A stretch of 64,000 bases of DNA. Origin: Nocardia panacis (GTDB lineage: Bacteria; Actinomycetota; Actinomycetes; Mycobacteriales; Mycobacteriaceae). The stretch is from NCBI RefSeq assembly GCF_003598715.1, contig NZ_QZFU01000016.1, forward strand, positions 434,001-498,000, read 5' to 3'. The notes beneath the pieces are model-generated. The model was not told the DNA's origin. It worked only from the letters and a program-made list of their open reading frames with translations, and made no database searches. Shown piece after piece: positions 48,390 to 57,474 of the stretch (position 1 is the first letter of the stretch; the number at the start of each line of letters is the position of its first letter). The position numbers and the translations under genes were made by a program.

Positions 48390-49171
48390 ATCTTTCCTCT
48401 CCATGGGGCGGCACGCCTCTCGATCGCGCGCAGCAAACCATCGATGACCAGGCCGGAGATCCCGATGGCGGCGATGCCGACCAGGACGACGGGCGTGTTG
48501 TTGTAGTTGCTCGCGTCCTTCACCACACCGCCGATGCCGGGCATTCCGTTGAACAGCTCCGCCGCCACCACCGACGAATAGGCCAAGCCGACAGCGAGTC
48601 GAATACCGGTGAACGTCTCGGGCAATGCCGCCGGAACCACCACATCCCGGATGACCTGCCCGCGGCCGGCCCCGAGCGCCCGCGCCGCCTCGATCAATCC
48701 GACCGGAGCGGCCGACACCGCCGCCGCGGTGGCGATGGCCGCGGCGGGCATGGCGGCCAGCGCCAGCAGCGTCACCTTGGGCGCCTCATCGATGCCGAGC
48801 CAGATGACCAGCAGAAAGAAATAGGCCAGCGGCGGCAGGGTGCGCAGAAAGGTCAGCCACGGCTCGAGAATCGCGCGCAACCAGCCGACGGTGCCCATGG
48901 CGATCCCCAGCCCGACTCCGGCGACAGTTCCGATCAGCACACCGGCCAGCACCCGGCGCAGCGTCATGTACAGGTGCTCCCACAGCAGGTAGCCCTGATA
49001 TCCGCGCACCCCGTCGCGGGTGGTGGACAACTGAATCGCCGTGCGCCACACCGTGATCGGGCGCGGGACGAAGGTCTCGCCGCACCAGCCCGCCGCGGCG
49101 AGCACCTGCCACGCCAAGACGAAGACCGCGACCGACAGCAGCGGCAGCGCGATGAGTCGAACCCGCGCCAT
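48386..49171 (-). CDS. ssuC: aliphatic sulfonate ABC transporter permease
   Basis: 261 residues from the ATG at 49171; upstream in-frame codons lie inside ssuD. Six membrane segments and the BPD_transp_1 cytoplasmic loop EAARALGAGRGQVIRDVVVPAALPETFTG, the EAA motif of the SsuC/TauC group. It starts two bases after the ssuD stop. Confidence 0.9.
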   Translation of the reverse strand: MARVRLIALPLLSVAVFVLAWQVLAAAGWCGETFVPRPITVWRTAIQLSTTRDGVRGYQGYLLWEHLYMTLRRVLAGVLIGTVAGVGLGIAMGTVGWLRAILEPWLTFLRTLPPLAYFFLLVIWLGIDEAPKVTLLALAAMPAAAIATAAAVSAAPVGLIEAARALGAGRGQVIRDVVVPAALPETFTGIRLAVGLAYSSVVAAELFNGMPGIGGVVKDASNYNNTPVVLVGIAAIGISGLVIDGLLRAIERRAAPWRGKI

Positions 49172-49173
49172 CG

Positions 49174-50313
49174 CTATAGCGCGGAGACCGCGCGCGGCGC
49201 GGGTGCGACCGGTTCGGCCGGATGCCGCCACACCCCGCGCGCCGCCAGCCGAGGCAGCACACCCTCGCCGAACCAGTACGCCTCCTCCAGGTGCGGATAC
49301 CCGGACAGCACGAATTCGTCCAGGCCGAGGGCGTGATATTCGAGAATGCGCGCGGCGACCTCGTCGTGACTGCCGACCAGGGCGGTTCCGGCGCCACCGC
49401 GCACCAGGCCGATTCCGGCCCACAGGTTCGGGTAGATCTCCAGATTCGCGCCGTCACCGTTGTGCAGGGCCAGCATGCGACGCTGCCCTTCGGATTCGCT
49501 CTTGGCCAGGGATGCCTGGATCTCGGCCACTTTGGCGGGCTCGAATCCGGCGAGCAGCCGATTCGCCTCGGCCCAGGCCGCCTCCGAGGTGTCGCGGGTG
49601 ATCACGTGCAGCCGGATACCGAAGCGCACCGTGCGGCCCGCCTGCGCTGCCAACTCCCGAATCCGGGCGATCTTCGCCGCCACCTGCGCGGGCGGTTCAC
49701 CCCAGGTCAGGTAGACCTCGGTATGTTCGGCGGCGATGGCGCCCGCGATGGGTGAGGACCCACCGAAGTAGATGGGCGGCACCGGATTCGGCGGTTGCGC
49801 CAGCGTCGCCTTCTCGACGCGCAGATGTTTGCCGTCGAAGTCGACCGTCTTCCCCGCCCACAGCCCGCGCACGATCTCGAGGAATTCGCCGGTCCGCTCG
49901 TAGCGGGCGTCCTTGTCCAGGAAGTCGCCGTAGGCGCGCTGTTCGCGGGATTCGCCGCCGGTGACCACATTGAGCAGCAGCCGACCGCCGGTCTGTCGCT
50001 GGTAGGTGGCGGCCATCTGCGCGCCGAGCGTCGGCGAGAGGAATCCGGGGCGGAAGGCCACCAGGAATTTCAGGCGCTCGGTGCGCTGACTGATCATCGC
50101 CGTGGTCAACCACGCATCCTCGCACCACGCGCCCGTCGGAGTGAGCGCGGCCTCGAAACCGACCGCCTCGGCGGCCGCCGCGATCTGGGACAGGTAGTGC
50201 ACACTCGGCGGGCGATCGCCCGCCGACGACGTAGCGCCCGCGCCGTGACCGCCGCCGACGACATCGCGGCTGTCGCCGTTCGTGGGCAGGAACCAGTGGA
50301 AGGTGAGCGACAT
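49174..50313 (-). CDS. ssuD: FMNH2-dependent alkanesulfonate monooxygenase
   Basis: 379 residues from the ATG at 50313, matching the usual SsuD length. It begins SLTFHWFLPTNGDSRDVVGG and has AALTPTGAWCEDAWLTTAM near 60, KFLVAFRPGFLSPTLGAQMAAT near 90, and GGRLLLNVVTGGE near 115, the TIM-barrel signature of SsuD. It releases sulfite from alkanesulfonates for sulfur supply. First gene of ssuDCAB. No SsuE flavin reductase is adjacent. Confidence 0.92.
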   Translation of the reverse strand: MSLTFHWFLPTNGDSRDVVGGGHGAGATSSAGDRPPSVHYLSQIAAAAEAVGFEAALTPTGAWCEDAWLTTAMISQRTERLKFLVAFRPGFLSPTLGAQMAATYQRQTGGRLLLNVVTGGESREQRAYGDFLDKDARYERTGEFLEIVRGLWAGKTVDFDGKHLRVEKATLAQPPNPVPPIYFGGSSPIAGAIAAEHTEVYLTWGEPPAQVAAKIARIRELAAQAGRTVRFGIRLHVITRDTSEAAWAEANRLLAGFEPAKVAEIQASLAKSESEGQRRMLALHNGDGANLEIYPNLWAGIGLVRGGAGTALVGSHDEVAARILEYHALGLDEFVLSGYPHLEEAYWFGEGVLPRLAARGVWRHPAEPVAPAPRAVSAL

Positions 50314-50416
50314 TCGTCCATCGAACCGGCGCACGGCCGACCCGAACAGGAATGCGATCGGTCAGATTCCAATCTCGGGTCGGCGGGGTCGGGTCGCTGT
50401 CGCGTAGGGTCGGGTC

Positions 50417-51256
50417 GTGCGACTGCTTCCCCTTCCCGCTCCCGGTCAGACCCCGGTTCGCGTACTCACCATCGCGGGCACGGATTCCGGGGGCGGCGCG
50501 GGCATCCAGGCCGACACCAGGACCATGGCAATGCTCGGGGTGCACGCGTGTGTGGCCATCGCCGCGGTCACGGTGCAGAACTCGTTGGGCGTCAGCGGAT
50601 TCCACGAGATTCCCGCGCAGGTGGTCGCCGATCAGGTCCGGGTGGTCGCCGCGGATATCGGCATCGGCGCGGCCAAGACGGGCATGTTGGCCTCCACCGC
50701 GATCATCGAGGCGGTGGCCGGGGTGTGCCGGGAGGTCGGGCTCGGCCGCGACGGCACGATTCCGCTGGTGGTGGATCCGGTGGCCGCCTCCATGCACGGC
50801 GATCCGCTGCTGCACGCGGAGGCGTTGGCGGCGGTGCGACACACACTGATCCCGCTGGCCACCGTGGTGACACCGAATCTCGACGAGGTCAGGCTGATCA
50901 CGGGGATCGAGGTCCGCGACGCGACGACCGCGCGGCAGGCCGCCGAGGCGCTGCACAAATTGGGCGCGCAGTGGGCCATCGTGAAGGGCGGGCATCTGCG
51001 CTCAGCGCCGGTCAGCACCGACGTGCTCTACAACGGCGACAAATTCTACGAATTCACCGCGCCGCGCATCGACACCCGCCACGATCACGGCGGCGGCGAT
51101 ACGCTGGCCGCCTCGATCGCTAGCGCCCTCGCGCACGGCTACTCGGTGCCGGAGGCGGTGGAATTCGCCAAGGAGTGGACGCGGCGCTGCCTGGAGGCGT
51201 CCTATCCGCTCGGCAGCGGGCACGGTCCGGTCTCGCCGCTGTGGCGGCTCCGCTGA
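50417..51256 (+). CDS. thiD: hydroxymethylpyrimidine/phosphomethylpyrimidine kinase
   Basis: 279 residues from a GTG. Ribokinase-fold signatures: VLTIAGTDSGGGAGIQADTR near 18, AAKTGMLAS near 93, VVTPNLDEVRLITG near 150 and the end motif HDHGGGDTLAASIASALAHG near 220, in which the usual GxGC is GGGD, as commonly seen in actinobacterial ThiD. It phosphorylates HMP-P to HMP-PP, the step after ThiC. No TPP riboswitch was found in front of it. Divergent from ssuD. Confidence 0.94.
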   Translation: MRLLPLPAPGQTPVRVLTIAGTDSGGGAGIQADTRTMAMLGVHACVAIAAVTVQNSLGVSGFHEIPAQVVADQVRVVAADIGIGAAKTGMLASTAIIEAVAGVCREVGLGRDGTIPLVVDPVAASMHGDPLLHAEALAAVRHTLIPLATVVTPNLDEVRLITGIEVRDATTARQAAEALHKLGAQWAIVKGGHLRSAPVSTDVLYNGDKFYEFTAPRIDTRHDHGGGDTLAASIASALAHGYSVPEAVEFAKEWTRRCLEASYPLGSGHGPVSPLWRLR

Positions 51257-51335
51257 GCTTCCGCGCGGCGAACTTGTCGGCGGCGTAGTCGAGGAGTCGC
51301 AACGGCACAACGCGGTTTCCCGCTGTGAATAACAG

Positions 51336-52091
51336 CTACCTTGGTGAAAAGGCAAGGTGCAGGGGCAGGTTGGGGTTGATCGTCACCCCGTGCAGGCGGG
51401 AGTTGGCCTGTGCGATGGCGGCGATGACCTCCGCGAGATAGTCGACGAACCGCTCGATCGACATGGCCCGCGCCCTGGTGCGGTTGACACCGAGCCACCA
51501 GTCGGTGGCCGAGGCCACCGCCCCGAAGACCGAATAGGCGATCAGTTCGGCGCTGTCCACATCGATCGAGTCGTCGCCGAGCGCGGCCGTGCACAGTTCG
51601 GCGGCCCGGCGCGCCGACAGCCGCGCCGATTGCAGCGCCCGCTCCGAATCGCTGGCCTGCTGCGCGAAATGACTGTGCAGAATGAAGCGGAACACATTCG
51701 GATGCCGCTGCACCGCGAGCGCGTACTCGGCCGCACCCCGGCGCACCAGATCCCGCGCGGAATCATTCGTCAGATCAATACTGGCGACAACCCGCTCCCA
51801 CAAACCTTCGCGGACCCGATCCACAATCGCGTTGTAGAGATCGGACTTGTCCTCGAAATGCCGATACAGCTTTGGTTTCGCCGCACCCGCCTCCCTGGCG
51901 ATATCCCCCATACTCACCTCGGGACCGCAGCGATCCAGCGCCCGGAAGGCGGCATCGACGAATTCGTGGCGCACCTGGCGTCGATGTTCGCGCCACCGCT
52001 CGGTCCGCGCATCCGTGCGGCGCGTCGTCGGGTGCTCGGCGGCGCGGCCGCTGCTGGTCATAACCACGGAATCGTACGCGAGGCCGGACAT
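51336..52091 (-). CDS. TetR family transcriptional regulator
   Basis: 251 residues, with a long N-terminal extension of about 35 residues; a start at the internal ATG in VVMTSS (residue 11) is possible. The DNA-binding domain is VRHEFVDAAFRALDRCGPEVSMGDIAREAGAAKPKLYRHF. The length and the C-terminal HLAFSPR region are like regulators of lipid or ABC genes in Nocardia and Mycobacterium, but the target is not evident. Convergent with thiD. Confidence 0.88.
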   Translation of the reverse strand: MSGLAYDSVVMTSSGRAAEHPTTRRTDARTERWREHRRQVRHEFVDAAFRALDRCGPEVSMGDIAREAGAAKPKLYRHFEDKSDLYNAIVDRVREGLWERVVASIDLTNDSARDLVRRGAAEYALAVQRHPNVFRFILHSHFAQQASDSERALQSARLSARRAAELCTAALGDDSIDVDSAELIAYSVFGAVASATDWWLGVNRTRARAMSIERFVDYLAEVIAAIAQANSRLHGVTINPNLPLHLAFSPR

Positions 52092-52260
52092 TTCGGTCGC
52101 GAGATCGTGGAATCGCCACGTACAGTTGGGCGCCCGTCAGAGCGGGACATCGACGGTCTGTTCCTTGCCCTCCGATCGCGGGCGGCGGTAGGGTCTGCGC
52201 ATAACATTGGGGGCTTACCTCCGGCTGGGTACCGATGCGGGGGCGCGCGAAGGGGTGCTG

Positions 52261-52806
52261 ATGACTGGTAGGTCCAGGGCGGTGCGGGCCACCGTGTTCG
52301 CGGCTGCGGCGATAGTCGTTGTCGCGGGGTGCAATGGCGGTGGCGACTCGGCATCCGGCGGACAGAAGAAGCCGACCGTGGCGGCCGATGTCCCGAAGGG
52401 GTTTGACCCGTGCAAAGACATCCCGAAGAGCTTGATGGATTCACAGGGATTCATCGCCACCAGCCGGAAGGACACCGATGGCGGTGGCGGCATCATGTGG
52501 CGAGGATGCGGGTGGGTGAACGATAGCGAATACACAGTGAGCATCACGACTACCAACATCACGCTGGACATGGTGCGTGCGAAAGGTTTTCGCGATCCGC
52601 AGGAGTTCATGATCGGCGGTCGTCATGCGATGACGACACACCAGTTCAAGGATGACGGAGCCTGTATCGCCGACGCGGAGATGAAGGGCGGCAGCCTGGA
52701 AATCCTACTCGATGTACCCCCGAGCGCGAGCGCGGCGGGCGATGCATGCCAGTTGGCACATTCGTTGTTGGAGAAGATAAGCCCCCTCATGCCGGCCACG
52801 GCGTGA
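52261..52806 (+). CDS. DUF3558 lipoprotein
   Basis: 181 residues from the ATG at 52261; a longer reading from 52207 is possible but would put 18 non-signal residues in front. The signal ends in VVAGC with Cys24. The mature part has the DUF3558 pattern: FDPCKDIPKSLMDSQGF, WRGCGWVNDSEYTVSITTTN, GRHAMTTHQFKDDGACIAD, and a final Cys-containing helix ACQLAHSLLEKI. DUF3558 proteins are typical of Nocardia and Amycolatopsis and often sit before ESX-type substrate genes, as here. Confidence 0.9.
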   Translation: MTGRSRAVRATVFAAAAIVVVAGCNGGGDSASGGQKKPTVAADVPKGFDPCKDIPKSLMDSQGFIATSRKDTDGGGGIMWRGCGWVNDSEYTVSITTTNITLDMVRAKGFRDPQEFMIGGRHAMTTHQFKDDGACIADAEMKGGSLEILLDVPPSASAAGDACQLAHSLLEKISPLMPATA

Positions 52807-52834
52807 GGGGAATCGAGCGTGATGGAGAATGAAC

Positions 52835-53248
52835 ATGGCCGATCAGTTCGATTTGATAGCCGAAGCCAAATCCGGTGCACTGTCGGTGCGAATGAGTCCT
52901 GAGGAATTCGCAAGAATTGACCACGAATGTAGGCGATTCGTGAAAGAGACAATTCGTGAAGTACAGAACGATATGCGTGAGATATCCAAGATTGACAAGT
53001 GGGGATTCGGTGACCATCCCGACTCGAAGCTGACTTCCGCACCCACGATGGCGAGAAGGTTTCGAGAGAAAGCCATGGGCCAGCCCGACGGAAACGACTT
53101 CTACACAATACTCGAGGAACACAAGTCGGCAGTCGAGAGTATCCGCCAACTATTCGGCGCAATGCGCGACCGTTACATTGCGCAGGACAGCACGTTGGCT
53201 GCTCGATTCAAAGCCGAATCGGAGCGACTCGGCAATCCGATAAAATAG
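52835..53248 (+). CDS. WXG100-like/ESX-associated helical protein
   Basis: 137 residues from the ATG at 52835 with GGAG seven bases upstream; an ATG two codons earlier is possible. It is fully helical and polar, with VRMSPEEFARIDHECRRFVKE at the start, a WGFGD turn near 55 and two YxxxD/E motifs (YTILE, YIAQD) near residues 89 and 112, the type VII secretion signal pattern. GC content falls below that of the neighbours. Together with the next gene it looks like a substrate pair of type VII secretion. Confidence 0.65.
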   Translation: MADQFDLIAEAKSGALSVRMSPEEFARIDHECRRFVKETIREVQNDMREISKIDKWGFGDHPDSKLTSAPTMARRFREKAMGQPDGNDFYTILEEHKSAVESIRQLFGAMRDRYIAQDSTLAARFKAESERLGNPIK

Positions 53249-53278
53249 TCGACAGCTAATAATCCAGGGAGGGGCCAG

Positions 53279-54490
53279 ATGTCCGGGACGGAACCACCGC
53301 AGATCCCGAAAACCGAAAACCCGCCGTGGTATCAGCGTGTGGAGTTGAAGAACGCCTTCGACCCGATCGACACAACGCTCGCCCATGACGCGGCCGGTCG
53401 CTACCGCCATGCGGAGCAGAAATGGCGAGAGGGTTTGGACACCTTCCAACAGCGTCTGATCAAATCAATCGCCGAGGCGTGGGAAGGAGAGGCAGCCGAG
53501 GCCGCGAAGAAGTCCATAGTGCACTACGCGACCGACGCCGACCATCTTACCGATTCTTTCAACACACTCAACAAGCTCGTCAGCGATACGGCACAGTCTT
53601 CGTCCGACACAAAGAAGGCAGTGGACCAGATCGCGGACAACCCTCGATGGTGGAACCACAATGCTTGGCCGTTCTTTCGTAGCCGGTTCGAAAATGAACG
53701 GGACGAGCACATCGCGGCCGCGCAGGACAAAATGCGGGACTCGTATATCGCGCAATTCGCGACCGCGGATCGCTCGATACCACTGCTGGGGCGTCCGATA
53801 GATATTGCCAATCCGATAGATATTCCCCAGACGAGTGGGTATGGTCCGGGTGGTTCGCGTTCGCAGGCGGAGGGGACAGGAACGCACGGCACGGGTTCCA
53901 CCGGCCCGGGAGCAGCGACGGATAGCCGTGGTAGGCAGGAAGATTCGCCCGGCACCAAGAACGAGCAGTCCGTTTCGCCGACCGCAGTGAATCCGACGCA
54001 GGCGCAAAGCTCTTCGGATGCAACGAAAACCGCACCGACCGGCACCTCTCAAACAACACCTGCGGGCACCACCGCGCAGCCGACGTCGCCGAACTCGCCT
54101 ACTCTGTCGCCCGCCTCACCTTCACCAGGATCGGCTACGCCAGGTGCCCGCACCGGAGTTCCCTCCGTAAACCCCAGGTCGACAACAGGTTTCACGCCGG
54201 GCTCCCCCGGCACGTCGGGTCGCCCTCAGCCGCCCCGCACCCCGACCGGCATTCCCGCGCAACAACCCCAAGCCGGTAAACCCACAATGGCGCCGGCCGC
54301 ACAGGCTCGACCTGGTCAATCGGGAGCTCCCGGTGGCATGGCCCCCGGCGCGGCCCAGGGCAAAGGCGAGGACGGCAAAGAGCACAAGACCCCCGACTAC
54401 CTGAAGAATATGGACAACACTCGCGAACTGCTGGGTGCGGAACCCAGAACGCTCCCCGGCGGCGTGCTCGGCGGCGATCATGACCAATGA
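53279..54490 (+). CDS. ESX-type substrate-like protein with WxG motif and Pro/Thr-rich tail
   Basis: 403 residues. The N-terminal 160 residues are helical and contain the WxG turn in SIAEAWEGEAAEAAKK near residue 68, as in WXG100/PPE-like proteins. From about residue 185 the protein is a low-complexity Pro/Ser/Thr/Gly tail (SPASPSPGSATPGARTGVPS), ending in KTPDYLKNMDNTRELLG. This layout resembles long ESX substrates of Nocardia-type bacteria. The following EspG gene overlaps its last 11 bases. Confidence 0.75.
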   Translation: MSGTEPPQIPKTENPPWYQRVELKNAFDPIDTTLAHDAAGRYRHAEQKWREGLDTFQQRLIKSIAEAWEGEAAEAAKKSIVHYATDADHLTDSFNTLNKLVSDTAQSSSDTKKAVDQIADNPRWWNHNAWPFFRSRFENERDEHIAAAQDKMRDSYIAQFATADRSIPLLGRPIDIANPIDIPQTSGYGPGGSRSQAEGTGTHGTGSTGPGAATDSRGRQEDSPGTKNEQSVSPTAVNPTQAQSSSDATKTAPTGTSQTTPAGTTAQPTSPNSPTLSPASPSPGSATPGARTGVPSVNPRSTTGFTPGSPGTSGRPQPPRTPTGIPAQQPQAGKPTMAPAAQARPGQSGAPGGMAPGAAQGKGEDGKEHKTPDYLKNMDNTRELLGAEPRTLPGGVLGGDHDQ

Positions 54491-55253
54491 CCTCGAATGG
54501 TCCTGGGAGACTGACGATTTCGCCGCACTGTGGTTGAGCGAGGCGCAGGACAGGTTCCCTCGTCCACTGTATTCTCGCAGCCGCTTCCAGTACGCGGAGG
54601 ACTGTCAGGCGCATCTGGCGCGGGTCCGCGCGAACTATTCGCAAGATGACCTGATCGACATCAAGCGGGCCTTCGAGGTGGTCACCTCTTCCGATGTGCG
54701 CATTGAAATCCGTGGCGGCACAACGAAGACCAGCGATGGTAGCACCCGCCAATATCGAATCCTCGGTGTCCGCAACGAGGTTTCGGCCGCGGTCCTGTCG
54801 CAAATCACCACCTACGAGATCGCCGGTCCGATCCGCCTGCGCCTGTGTCACCCGGACCATCTCCCGGCCCGCATTGTGCATCGCATGGTTCCGGCGGAGC
54901 CGGGGCGGCAACCGCAGGCCGAATTCCACCAGCAGGACATCATGGGTGACCGCGACCCGTACTTCGATGATTCCCGCCGCGCGCGATTGCGCGACAGGTA
55001 CCGCGAATTCGTCGGCCGCCCCGCCGACGGCGGCGGCAGCGCGGCCCTCTACGTGGGTCCTTTCGCGGCCGAGGCCAATCCCCTGCATTTCGTGGAGTGG
55101 CGCGATATCACCGAGGACGGCCGCTACACCGAACTGCGGACACTGGACCGCATCCGCATCCGCCCCACCACCCCCAAAGATCTGGCAACCCACTTCGCCA
55201 CCTGGATCGACAAGGCTCGCGACCGTCTCAGCGCGGACGCCGACGTGTGGTGA
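54480..55253 (+). CDS. EspG family ESX secretion chaperone-like protein
   Basis: 257 residues from the ATG at 54480. The pattern fits EspG (PF14011): start LEWSWETDDFAALWLSEAQ, strand ALYVGPFAAEANPLHFVEWRDI, then DGRYTELRTLDRIRIRPTTPKDLATHFATWI. EspG proteins bind the tip of PE-PPE-like substrates and deliver them to the ESX machine. The adjacent Pro-rich protein is the likely client. No ESX machine genes (EccB-E, MycP) are in the window. Confidence 0.85.
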   Translation: MTNDLEWSWETDDFAALWLSEAQDRFPRPLYSRSRFQYAEDCQAHLARVRANYSQDDLIDIKRAFEVVTSSDVRIEIRGGTTKTSDGSTRQYRILGVRNEVSAAVLSQITTYEIAGPIRLRLCHPDHLPARIVHRMVPAEPGRQPQAEFHQQDIMGDRDPYFDDSRRARLRDRYREFVGRPADGGGSAALYVGPFAAEANPLHFVEWRDITEDGRYTELRTLDRIRIRPTTPKDLATHFATWIDKARDRLSADADVW

Positions 55254-55358
55254 TCGGCACGAACGTGAACGCGTGCCACAAAATTCGTAGCAACTCCCCT
55301 GGTCTATTCGCCGGTGAGCTGCCTTTCAATTCCCGCCGTTCTCGGGCAAACTATCACT

Positions 55359-56075
55359 ATGCCCGCTCAGGATGATGCTCGTGAACAACAGATGCTCTGG
55401 ATGTTTAATCTGCGGGTGCCAGATGGCCGAACGCGCGGTGGTCTCGATGCAGTGCTAGAGCTGGACAACCACCCTTCACCGATCCCGTTCGAGCTCAAGT
55501 CGACGACCGGTGATTCGGTTTCAACCGTGCGCGACTTCAGTCCAGAGCATATTTCCAAATGGGAACATCTTCATTGGCTGTTTGCCTTCTACAAAAAAGA
55601 TGCGACGACGTTGCGATACTGCTACTACGCATCACCGGCAGACATGTCCGACTGGATCAAAGATAAAGAAAAGTATATTCAGCCAGATTTCGTCCTGGCA
55701 CAGCAGGCACCTCAAAGAATTACCGACGGCGACCTGGATATAATTTTCGGAAATGGAACTTCATTCTCGAAAAAAGATGCGCAACGAATCATGAAGAATC
55801 AATGGTCGAAAGAAAAATACTCCAAACATGCAGACCTCCCTGGAGGCAGATACTCGCGTGACGCCATGCTCGCCCTACTCCGAGAGCGGTGCGAGTATGT
55901 CATCCGCCGAGGAGCCACTCTGAACAACCCCCATATTCCCGAACGCTATCTGGAAAGCCGCGTTGATCGAATTTTCGATGATCATGCCGCGACGGTCCGG
56001 AGGCTCGTGCGACGATACATCGACTTACGTGCCGATAAAATCGCGATCGACCAAAACCTGCCGACAACACCCTAG
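55359..56075 (+). CDS. type II restriction endonuclease (PD-(D/E)xK type)
   Basis: 238 residues from the ATG at 55359; no clear Shine-Dalgarno is seen. The catalytic core is GLDAVLELD with Asp30 and PFELKST with Glu45-Leu-Lys47, the D-(x)n-E-x-K motif. The remainder has many Lys, Asn and Tyr residues, unlike the neighbours, and the base composition is more AT-rich, consistent with acquired DNA. It faces a C5-cytosine methyltransferase gene. The recognition site is not predictable by eye. Confidence 0.75.
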   Translation: MPAQDDAREQQMLWMFNLRVPDGRTRGGLDAVLELDNHPSPIPFELKSTTGDSVSTVRDFSPEHISKWEHLHWLFAFYKKDATTLRYCYYASPADMSDWIKDKEKYIQPDFVLAQQAPQRITDGDLDIIFGNGTSFSKKDAQRIMKNQWSKEKYSKHADLPGGRYSRDAMLALLRERCEYVIRRGATLNNPHIPERYLESRVDRIFDDHAATVRRLVRRYIDLRADKIAIDQNLPTTP

Positions 56076-56116
56076 AGGCTATTTGAGCGAATCAACGAGA
56101 GGCTTCGCGTGGCGAT

Positions 56117-56140
56117 GGTTCGTCGAAAGGTCGACGAACC
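56117..56140. terminator. hairpin between the convergent restriction and methyltransferase genes
   Basis: GGTTCGTCG and CGACGAACC form a perfect 9-bp stem around a six-base loop AAAGGT, between the two convergent stops (56075 and 56191). It probably terminates both transcripts. No U-tract. Confidence 0.7.
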
Positions 56141-56190
56141 CGCCTCCGCGTCATGAAGACGACACCGGACCACAGACGCGCTACCGTCGA

Positions 56191-57474
56191 TCAAGCTTCA
56201 AACGCGGCGGCCACTGATGACGCCACGGCGTAACCCATCGGCGGCGGAACAGCGTTCCCGAGTTGACCTAGTTGCATGTACGTCGCGCCGTCGAATGGCC
56301 AATCTTCCGGGAAGCCCTGCAAAACGGCGACATCCTGGACTGACAGTCTGAAGTGTCCATTGTTTGCCACGTAGGCACGCGCTTTTTCACGGGTGGCCGC
56401 AACACCATTGGGCCATATTTGCAAGGCCTCGAATGTGCGCTGCGCCGCAACGCTGTTGAGAATACTTGTGGTATGGCGCGGACCGGTCAACGAACTCCGG
56501 ATCGTCGGCGAAAGAGCATCGAATCCTATATCGGGAAGGCCGAGCGCCTCACGTGCGCCCATACAGCGTTCAAGGTTTTCGGTGAATTCCAGTTGGCTGT
56601 CACCCCAGCGGTGGGTAGCCGCAGGCGGAACAAAACGAACCGCGTCCTTTTTGCGCGCAAATCCAACAAAAACGACTCGGCGCCGAATCTGCGGAACCCC
56701 GAAATCCTCTGCCCGCAGCATCAACATCTTGATGTGGTATCGATAGCTGAGCATGTCAATTATTTGACTCTGCACATATGGAGCGAACTTCTTCGAGGCG
56801 AGCGCAGGAACATTCTCTGCCACGAATGCGCGTGGCTTGACCGCGCGGATGCATCGCACCAACTCTGGCCACATATCGCGAGTATCATCGGCACCCTTTT
56901 GTCTTCCAGCAATGGAGAACGGCTGACACGGCGGGCCACCGTGAACAATATCCACTTCACCACTCAGGCTCGTCCACTTGGCAGAAGTAACGTCACCATC
57001 CTGGTTGCCGTTGACAACCCAGTTCGGACGAGCACGCTTCAAGGTTTCTGCGGCGTGCCCGAGTATTTCGTATGAGGCAACATGAGAGAACCCAGCACGA
57101 TCGAAACCCAAGTCCAAACCTCCACCACCGCTGAATAGAGAAAGGGCACGCAACCTATTCGACTCCCGTTGTGGCATGAGGTCATAGGGATCGAGTTTCG
57201 GCACATTAATCTCGTGCAGAGGCTCTACCTCTCCCTGGATGGCGCGCAATTTGGCCTCACGCGATTGCACAGACATCTGGCGGAACGCTTCACGCTGACG
57301 CGCAGTGAGTTTCCGTGGTTGGTGATGGGGATTCGTCGACCGAATACGAGAGGGCACGACAGAGTCCAATTGGGCATCGGCGTCAATCTCTTCGGCTCCA
57401 GCATCACCAGCTTTTGGCTCACGTTCACCACGTATAGTCGGCGTCTGTCCGTCGACTGCGTTTCGTCTGCCCAT
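56191..57474 (-). CDS. C5-cytosine-specific DNA methyltransferase
   Basis: 427 residues from the ATG at 57474, preceded by AGGAAGGG. Motifs are complete: I ALSLFSGGGGLDLGF, IV GGPPCQPFSIAG (catalytic Cys), VI FVAENVPAL, VIII PQIRRRVVFVGF, a target-recognition region through SPTIRSSLTGPRH, and IX-X LQGFPEDWPF and LGNAVPPPMGYAVA. It protects the host sites of the facing endonuclease. An N-terminal 100-residue extension (PRKLTARQREAFRQM) precedes motif I. Lower GC than its surroundings. Confidence 0.93.
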   Translation of the reverse strand: MGRRNAVDGQTPTIRGEREPKAGDAGAEEIDADAQLDSVVPSRIRSTNPHHQPRKLTARQREAFRQMSVQSREAKLRAIQGEVEPLHEINVPKLDPYDLMPQRESNRLRALSLFSGGGGLDLGFDRAGFSHVASYEILGHAAETLKRARPNWVVNGNQDGDVTSAKWTSLSGEVDIVHGGPPCQPFSIAGRQKGADDTRDMWPELVRCIRAVKPRAFVAENVPALASKKFAPYVQSQIIDMLSYRYHIKMLMLRAEDFGVPQIRRRVVFVGFARKKDAVRFVPPAATHRWGDSQLEFTENLERCMGAREALGLPDIGFDALSPTIRSSLTGPRHTTSILNSVAAQRTFEALQIWPNGVAATREKARAYVANNGHFRLSVQDVAVLQGFPEDWPFDGATYMQLGQLGNAVPPPMGYAVASSVAAAFEA

